A model generated the notes under the pieces. That model had not been told where the DNA came from. It saw nothing but the letters and a program-made list of their open reading frames with translations, and ran no database searches. Made by a program: the position numbers and the translations under genes. From JAQGMO01 sp050954505 (GTDB lineage: Bacteria > Pseudomonadota > Gammaproteobacteria > Burkholderiales > Burkholderiaceae_D), in NCBI GenBank assembly GCA_050954505.1, contig JBPBPY010000205.1:1-6383 (forward strand): DNA of 6,383 nucleotides. Direction: 5' to 3'. Below, piece by piece: positions 1 to 6,000 of this stretch (within the stretch, counting starts at the first letter, position 1; the number at the start of each line of letters is the position of its first letter).

Positions 1-7
1 ATAAAAT

Positions 8-37
8 TTTACATAAACTTTTCAATCGAATAACTAT
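8..37 (+). promoter_or_regulatory. Candidate sigma-70-like promoter in AT-rich leader
   Basis: The first 48 bases hold only 10 G or C, in sharp contrast with the GC-rich coding sequence that follows, as expected of an intergenic leader. TTTACA at 8-13 matches 5 of 6 bases of the -35 consensus. The best -10 at a sensible distance (18 bp) is AACTAT at 32-37, which matches only 3 of 6. An AAAATTTT palindrome lies at 3-10. The pair is weak and the window edge hides everything further upstream, so the real promoter may lie outside. The position just before the only gene is the main support. Confidence 0.25.
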
Positions 38-46
38 TTGCAGATT

Positions 47-51
47 GAGGA
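47..51 (+). promoter_or_regulatory. Shine-Dalgarno-like GAGGA
   Basis: GAGGA complements the 3' end of 16S rRNA and is the best ribosome-binding match ahead of the A2M frame. No ATG, GTG or TTG sits at the usual 5-10 bases after it: the in-frame codon about 6 bases on is CTA at 58. The ATG at 74 is 22 bases away and the in-frame TTG at 94 is 42 away. A weaker AGG at 60-62 is 11 bases before the ATG at 74. The site overlaps the in-frame stop TGA at 46-48. It may be genuine with a damaged or misread start downstream, or a chance match. Confidence 0.35.
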
Positions 52-81
52 CACGCCCTAGGCAATTCCCTCCATGGCGCG

Positions 82-86
82 CCCCC
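82..86 (+). other. C5 tract where +1 C would join ATG 74 to the A2M frame
   Basis: An ATG at 74-76 opens a 12-codon frame (MARPRPACFGTV) that stops at TGA 110-112, one base out of phase with the A2M frame. Adding one C to the run at 82-86 would give MARPPAGLLRHCLKTAKRR and continue straight into the signal peptide. This could be an assembly or sequencing deletion, a real strain-level frameshift, a slippage-prone tract giving phase variation, or coincidence. A run of only five C is short for phase variation. Confidence 0.35.
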
Positions 87-93
87 GGCCGGC

Positions 94-3000
94 TTGCTTC
101 GGCACTGTCTGAAGACCGCCAAGCGCCGTGCTGCCTCTGGTGCCGGCCCGCTTCGGCAATGGCTGGCTGCGCTCGCAGTCATGATGCTGTCTGCAGGCCT
201 GCCGGCTACAGCACGGGGCGCCACTGCTGCGGTTGTCGATGCTGCAAATTCCGGCGCGGCGGCAGGCGATCAAGGCTTCAATCACGATTCCCGCCCCGGC
301 CCCGCTGCAGCTGCCGCCGGTTCCATCAAGGTTGTCGCCAAGGGCCACGTCGGCGCTGGCAGTGCCGGGACAGCTGCGGCGCCTTCCGATGCCGCTCGTC
401 ATGCCGCCGCCGCTGGAAAAGCCCAGGCTGCAGCGCCCGCCAGCCCTGCCATTGCGTCTTTTTCACCGCAGGGCGAAGTTGCCCAGGTGCGCCAGGCCAG
501 GGTCCGGTTCACCGCAGCGATGGTGGCTGCCGGCGCCGCAGGTGCCGACCTCGCCAGTGCACCCTCGCCATTCGATATCGATTGCACCCGCGCCGGTGGC
601 GGCAACAGTGCGCCAGCCGGACATGGCCGCTGGATCGATGAACGCAATTGGGTGTTTGATTTCGAGCAGTCCCTTGCCCCCGGCATGCGCTGCGTCTTCC
701 AGGCCAGGCCAGCCTTGCGCAGCCTGGCAGGCTTCCCGCTGGCTGGTCGCACCCGGGCCGAATTCACCACTGGCGGACCGGCTGTGGTGCAGGTGCTGCC
801 GCATGAAGGCAGCAGGCTGTCGGAAGATCAGATGTTCGTGCTGGTGCACAACGGCCCGGTCAGCGACGCCAGCGTGCTGGCGCATGCGTACTGCGCCGTT
901 GCCGGGATAGGCGAGCGCATCGCCGTGCAGCTGGTGGCTGGTGTCTTGCGCAAGGACCTGCTGCAACAGCAGGTCCCGGACATCGATGCCCGCCTGGCCA
1001 GCACGGTGCAATGCCGGCAACGTTTGCCCAATGGCGCTGCAATGCAGCTGGTGTGGGACCCGGGCGTGCGATCGGAATCCGGCATGCCTGGCGGAGCAGC
1101 CCAGCGCTTTGCCTTCGAAGTCAGGCCGGCGTTTTCGGTCAGCATTGAATGCGAGCGCGAAAACGCCAATGCCGACTGTTCGCCGCTGGCGCCGCTGCGG
1201 CTGCGCTTCAACGCGCCAGTGGCGCGCAGGCAGGCGCGGGAAATCCTCTTCATCGGCGCCGATGGCAGCCAGCGCAAGCCGGTTTTCGCCAGCAGTGAGC
1301 GCGGCGCTGAAGTCGATGCCATCGAATTCCGGCCACCGCTGCCGGCGCGCGCCACGTTTTCGATCCAGTTGCCGCCCACGCTGCAGGATAGCGAGGGACG
1401 GTTGGCGGAAAACCGCGCCGACTTCCCGCTGCGGGGCCGCATTGCCGATTACCCGCCGCTGGCCAAATTTGCCGCTGCACCGTTCGGCATCCTGGAACTC
1501 AATGCAGATCCGGTCCTGCCGGTGACGGTGCGCCGCCTCGAAGACCCGATACTGTTGCGCAGCACCGATGGCGCTCGCGCACCGGCGGCACTGGCGAGCC
1601 TGCGCGTGGAGGGCGATGCCGCCATCATTGCCTGGCTTGGCCGGCTGGCGCGCTTCCATGAAAAAACCATCGAGCCAGGCAGCCTGGGCGGCATGGCTGG
1701 GGCGGCCGCAAACGGCAGCGCCGGCTTGCCGGTGGTGCCGGCTGCGGCAATCGGCAACGGTGCCATTGACACGCGCGCCATCGGCCTGCTGGCCAATGAA
1801 GCAGGCGTGACCAGGATCGCATTGCCCACATCGCTGCCAGCGCCCCAGGTCCAGGCCGGTGCTGCTGCCAGCCAGCCTGCCCAGGCGCCTTCACCCGCAG
1901 CCGCGCCTGCCGCGGTCCCGGCAACGGGGCATCCTGCGACCGTGGCCAGCGGTCAGGCTGGCCTTGCCGCTGCCCCATCCGGGCCGGCGCCGGCGCGCAT
2001 CCTGCCCGGCACCGACGCCAGTGCCACCAGCGGCAATGGCGATGGCATGTCTGCCTTTGAAGTGCTCGGCATTCCTTTCAACGGCCCCGGGTTTCATGTG
2101 CTGGAAATCGAATCGCCGCGGCTGGGCGCGTCCTTGCTGGGCAAGCCAGTGCCCATGTATGTGCGCACCAGCGTGCTGGTCACCAATCTGGCGGTGCATC
2201 TGAAGATCAGGCGCGAGAACGGCATCGTCTGGGTTACCACGCTCGACGGCGCGCAACCGGTTGCCAATGCCGACGTGCGTGTCAGCGACTGCCGCGCCCG
2301 TCTGCTGTGGCAGGGCAGGACCGGCGCCGACGGCATTGCTCATCTGCCTGCCGGACTGGATGGCAATTGTTCGCTGCACGGCAGCGGCACAGCAGGCCAG
2401 GGTGCGGGCCCGGGTGTCGGGCCCTTCGACGGCCTGTTTGTCAGCGCCCGGGCTACGGATGCCAGGGGCCGCGGCGACATGGCATTTGCGCTGAGCACCT
2501 GGAACAACGGCATCGAAGCGTTTCGCTTCAATCTCGCCAGCGATACCGGCACTGCCGGCACCAGGCGGGTCCACACCGTGTTCGACCGTACCCTGCTGCG
2601 GGCCGGTGAAACCGTGTCGATGAAACATTTCATGCGTCTGGAAACCATGCACGGTTTTGCCATGCCGGATGTTGCACAGCGTCCCAACCGCATGCGCATT
2701 GTCCATCAAGGCAGCAATGAAGAGTTCCGTTTTGCGCTGGCGTGGGACAGGCAGGGCAGCGCCCTGTCGTCGTTTGCGATTCCGCCCACGGCCAGACTGG
2801 GCAGCTACCAGGTTACGCTGGACCGGGGGCCGGTAGGTGATGGCAATTCCAGCGCCGGCAGTTCCAGCACCGACAGTTCGGGAGCCGGCACAGCTGGGCC
2901 GCCGGCGTCGGCACAACCGCCGGGCAATGAAGAAAGCAGTTTCGCCAGTGGCAGCTTCAGGGTCGAGGAATTTCGGCTGCCGCTGATGGCTGGCAGCATC

Positions 3001-6000
3001 AGTGCGCCGAAGGGCGAACTGGTCAGTCCCCGTGAGCTGACGCTGGCCCTGCAGCTGGGCTACCTCAATGGCGGCGTTGCGGCCGGGCAGGCAGTGACCT
3101 TGACCAGCCTGCTGCGCCGCCATGCGCCGCAGTGGCCCGGCCTGGAAGCATTTTCATTTCAGGCATCGCTCGACGAAGGCACCGACGATCAAAGGATCAT
3201 CGCCGACAAACTCGCCGTCAGGCTCGACGCCAGCGGTGCCGGCCAGGCCACGGTGCGGCCATTGCCGAAGCTTGCCACACCGATGCTGCTGCAAAATGAA
3301 ATGCAGTATGCCGACCCGAACGGGGAAATCCAGACGGTCGCCGCGCCGCTGGTGTTATGGCCGTCGGCAGTCGTGGTCGGTGTCAAGACGCAAGACTGGG
3401 TGGCCGCGCGCGGCAAGCTGGCGCTGACGGCCATCACCCTGGACACCGGCGGACGGCCGCTGGCCAATGTGCCGGTCGATCTGCTGGGCACGGCAGTGCA
3501 GAACAATTCGAGCCGCAAACGCCTGGTCGGCGGCTTCTACGGCTATGAAAATACCCGCGTTGCCCGGCCGTTGGGGCGCCTGTGCAGCGGCACGTCGAAC
3601 GCCCAGGGCCTGCTGCGCTGCGACGTCGCCGTCAAGGACAGCGGCCAGATCGAAATCACCGCGCGTGCCAGGGATGGTGCCGGCCACATGGCCACGGCCA
3701 TGACATCGGCCTGGATGGCGGAGGCGGGCGAGAGCTGGTTCGCACAGCAAAACCAGGACCGCATGGAACTGCTGCCGGAAAAAAAACAGTATGAGGCCGG
3801 GCAAACCGCCGTGTTCCAGGTGCGCATGCCATTTCTCCATGCCACGGCACTGGTGGCCATCGAGCGCGAAGGCGTCATCGATACCAGGGTCGTCGAATTG
3901 ACCTCTCGCGACCCGGTGATCCGGCTGCCGGTGCTGGCCAGCTACGGGCCGAACGTGTATGTCTCGGTGCTGGCCTTGCGCGGCCGGGTCCGATCAGTGC
4001 CGTGGCATTCGTTTTTCAGCCGGGGCTGGAAAAGCCCGCTGGCATGGTGGGGTGATTACCGGGAAAGCAGTGCCGCCGGTGCACCGAGCACCATGGTCGA
4101 CCTGGCCAAGCCCGCCTTCAAGCTGGGCATTGCGGAAATTGCCGTCGGTTCGGCAGCCCACAAGCTCGACGTCAAGGTCTTGACCGACCGGGCCAGCTAT
4201 GCGGTACGCGCGCATGCCAAGGTCAAGGTGCTGGTCAAGCGCCCGGACGGCCGGGCCGCAGCAGGCGCGCATATCGCTGTGGCGGCGGTCGATGAAGCCT
4301 TGCTGGCGCTGCAGCCCAACCACAGCTGGGATTTGCTCGACGCAATGCTGCAGCGCCGCGCCTACGGGGTGGAAACCGCCACCGCGCAGATGCAGGTGAT
4401 CGGCAAGCGCCACTTTGGCCGCAAAGCCGCCCCGGCCGGCGGCGGCGGTGGCCGCGCGGCCACACGCGAACTGTTCGACACCTTGCTGCTGTGGCGCGGG
4501 GAGGTGCTGCTCGATGGAACCGGGCGTGCCGAGATCGACGTGCCCCTCAACGATGCACTGAGCGGATTTCGCATCGTCGCCATTGCCGACGATGGCGAAT
4601 CCTTGTTCGGCCATGGCTACGCCAGCATACGCACGACCCAGGACCTGCAGATCATTGCCGGCCTGCCGCCACTGGTGCGTGAAGGCGACCGGTACACCGC
4701 CATGGCCAGCGTGCGCAACACCACGGCGCGGGCGATGGAGGTCGATGTCGGCGCCAGTCTCGGCACCGTCCAACGGGAAGGCAGCGTCATGCCGGCTGCG
4801 CCGGCCCTGGCGCAGCCGGCAACCCTGGCCGTGCAGCGCTTCAGGCTCGCGCCGGGCGAGATGCGTGAATTGACCTGGCCGGTGCTGGCGCCGGCGCTGC
4901 CATCGGCGCAGGAAACCCGTTTGAACTGGGAATTCGTGGCGCAGGAGCGCCTGCCAGCCGGTGTTGCGGCGGCATCGCAGCCGGCCCGCGACGCACTGCG
5001 GTTTTCCCAGCGGCTGGTGACCGCGGTGCCGGTGACCGTGCGCCAGGCCAGCCTGTTCCAGCTCGATGGCGCCGCCAGGGTAACGGTCGCGGCGCCGGCG
5101 CAGGCGCTGGCCGGGCGCAGCAGCCTGTCGGTGACGCTCACGCCGCAGCTCTCGGGAGGCCTGGCCGCCGTGCAGGCATGGTTTGCGGCCTACCCTTACA
5201 ACTGCCTGGAGCAAAAGATTTCCCGCGCCATTGGTTTGCATGACCGGGCAGCCTGGAACCGGGTCATGACGGAACTGCCGGCCTATCTCGATGCCGACGG
5301 CCTGGCGTATTTCTATCCGCCGTCTGCACCAGCCGGACCGGGCGCCGGCCATGCTGCCGGCAGCGATGCACTCACGGCGTATCTGCTGGCTGCAGCCCAT
5401 GAAGCCGGCCTGGCGGTGCCGCAAGCCAGTCGCGAGCGCATGCTGCGCGGGCTGGCGGCCTTTGTCGAAGGACGCCTCATGCGCCCAGCCTGGGCGCCGC
5501 ATGCCGACCTGGATGTACGCAAGCTTGCTGCACTGGAGACCCTGGCCCGCTACGGCCAGGCGCAGCCGCGCATGCTGGGATCGATCCAGCTTGCGCCCAA
5601 TCGATGGCCAAGCTCTGCGCTGCTGGACTGGATGTCGCTGCTCGTGCGCCTGGATGGAATTCCAGATGCCGGCGTGCAGTTGGCGCAAGCCGACGCCATC
5701 ATGCGTTCGCGCCTGCGTTTCCAGGGCACCCGCACGCTGTTTGCCACCGAAAGCACCGATGCCTGGTGGTGGCTGATGACCGGCGCCGACGTCAATGCCA
5801 GCCGCTTGCTGCTGACGGTCCTGGAACGCGCAGACTGGCAGGCCGACATTGCCCGCCTGGCCACCGGCACCCTTGGCCGCCAGTTGCATGGCGCCTGGCG
5901 CACCACCACTGCCAACGTCTGGGGTACGCTGGCGCTGGAAAAATTCTCGGCCCGCTTCGAATCCACGGCGCCGGCCGGCGTCACCACCGCTGGCCTGCAG

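Noticed and set aside
3..10. AAAATTTT palindrome as an operator or terminator of an upstream gene
   Set aside because: It is an 8-base AT palindrome in AT-rich DNA at the window edge, with no GC stem and too little context to call it.
181..189. Double ATG at 181/184 as the translation start
   Set aside because: It has no Shine-Dalgarno site and would start inside the hydrophobic core, discarding the basic N-region needed for a normal signal peptide. It remains possible only if the protein is not exported.
45..910. Two overlapping plus-strand open frames of about 200-225 codons at the 5' end
   Set aside because: They are Arg/Cys/Pro-rich out-of-phase readings of the A2M 5' region and match no family. 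Only the first few codons near the uncertain start are relevant, and those were treated separately.
463..1659. Antisense open frame of 398 codons on the minus strand
   Set aside because: The same reasoning applies: the plus frame here has coherent A2M domain sequence and paired cysteines, while the minus translation is low-complexity Arg/Gln/His-rich.
2406..2433. GGGCCC repeated inverted motif as a hairpin or terminator
   Set aside because: It is inside coding sequence, imperfect, without a T-tract, and expected by chance in GC-rich DNA.
1891..3123. Antisense open frame of 410 codons on the minus strand
   Set aside because: It is fully inside the A2M frame, shows no family motif and has shadow-like composition. 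There is no ribosome-binding or promoter evidence.
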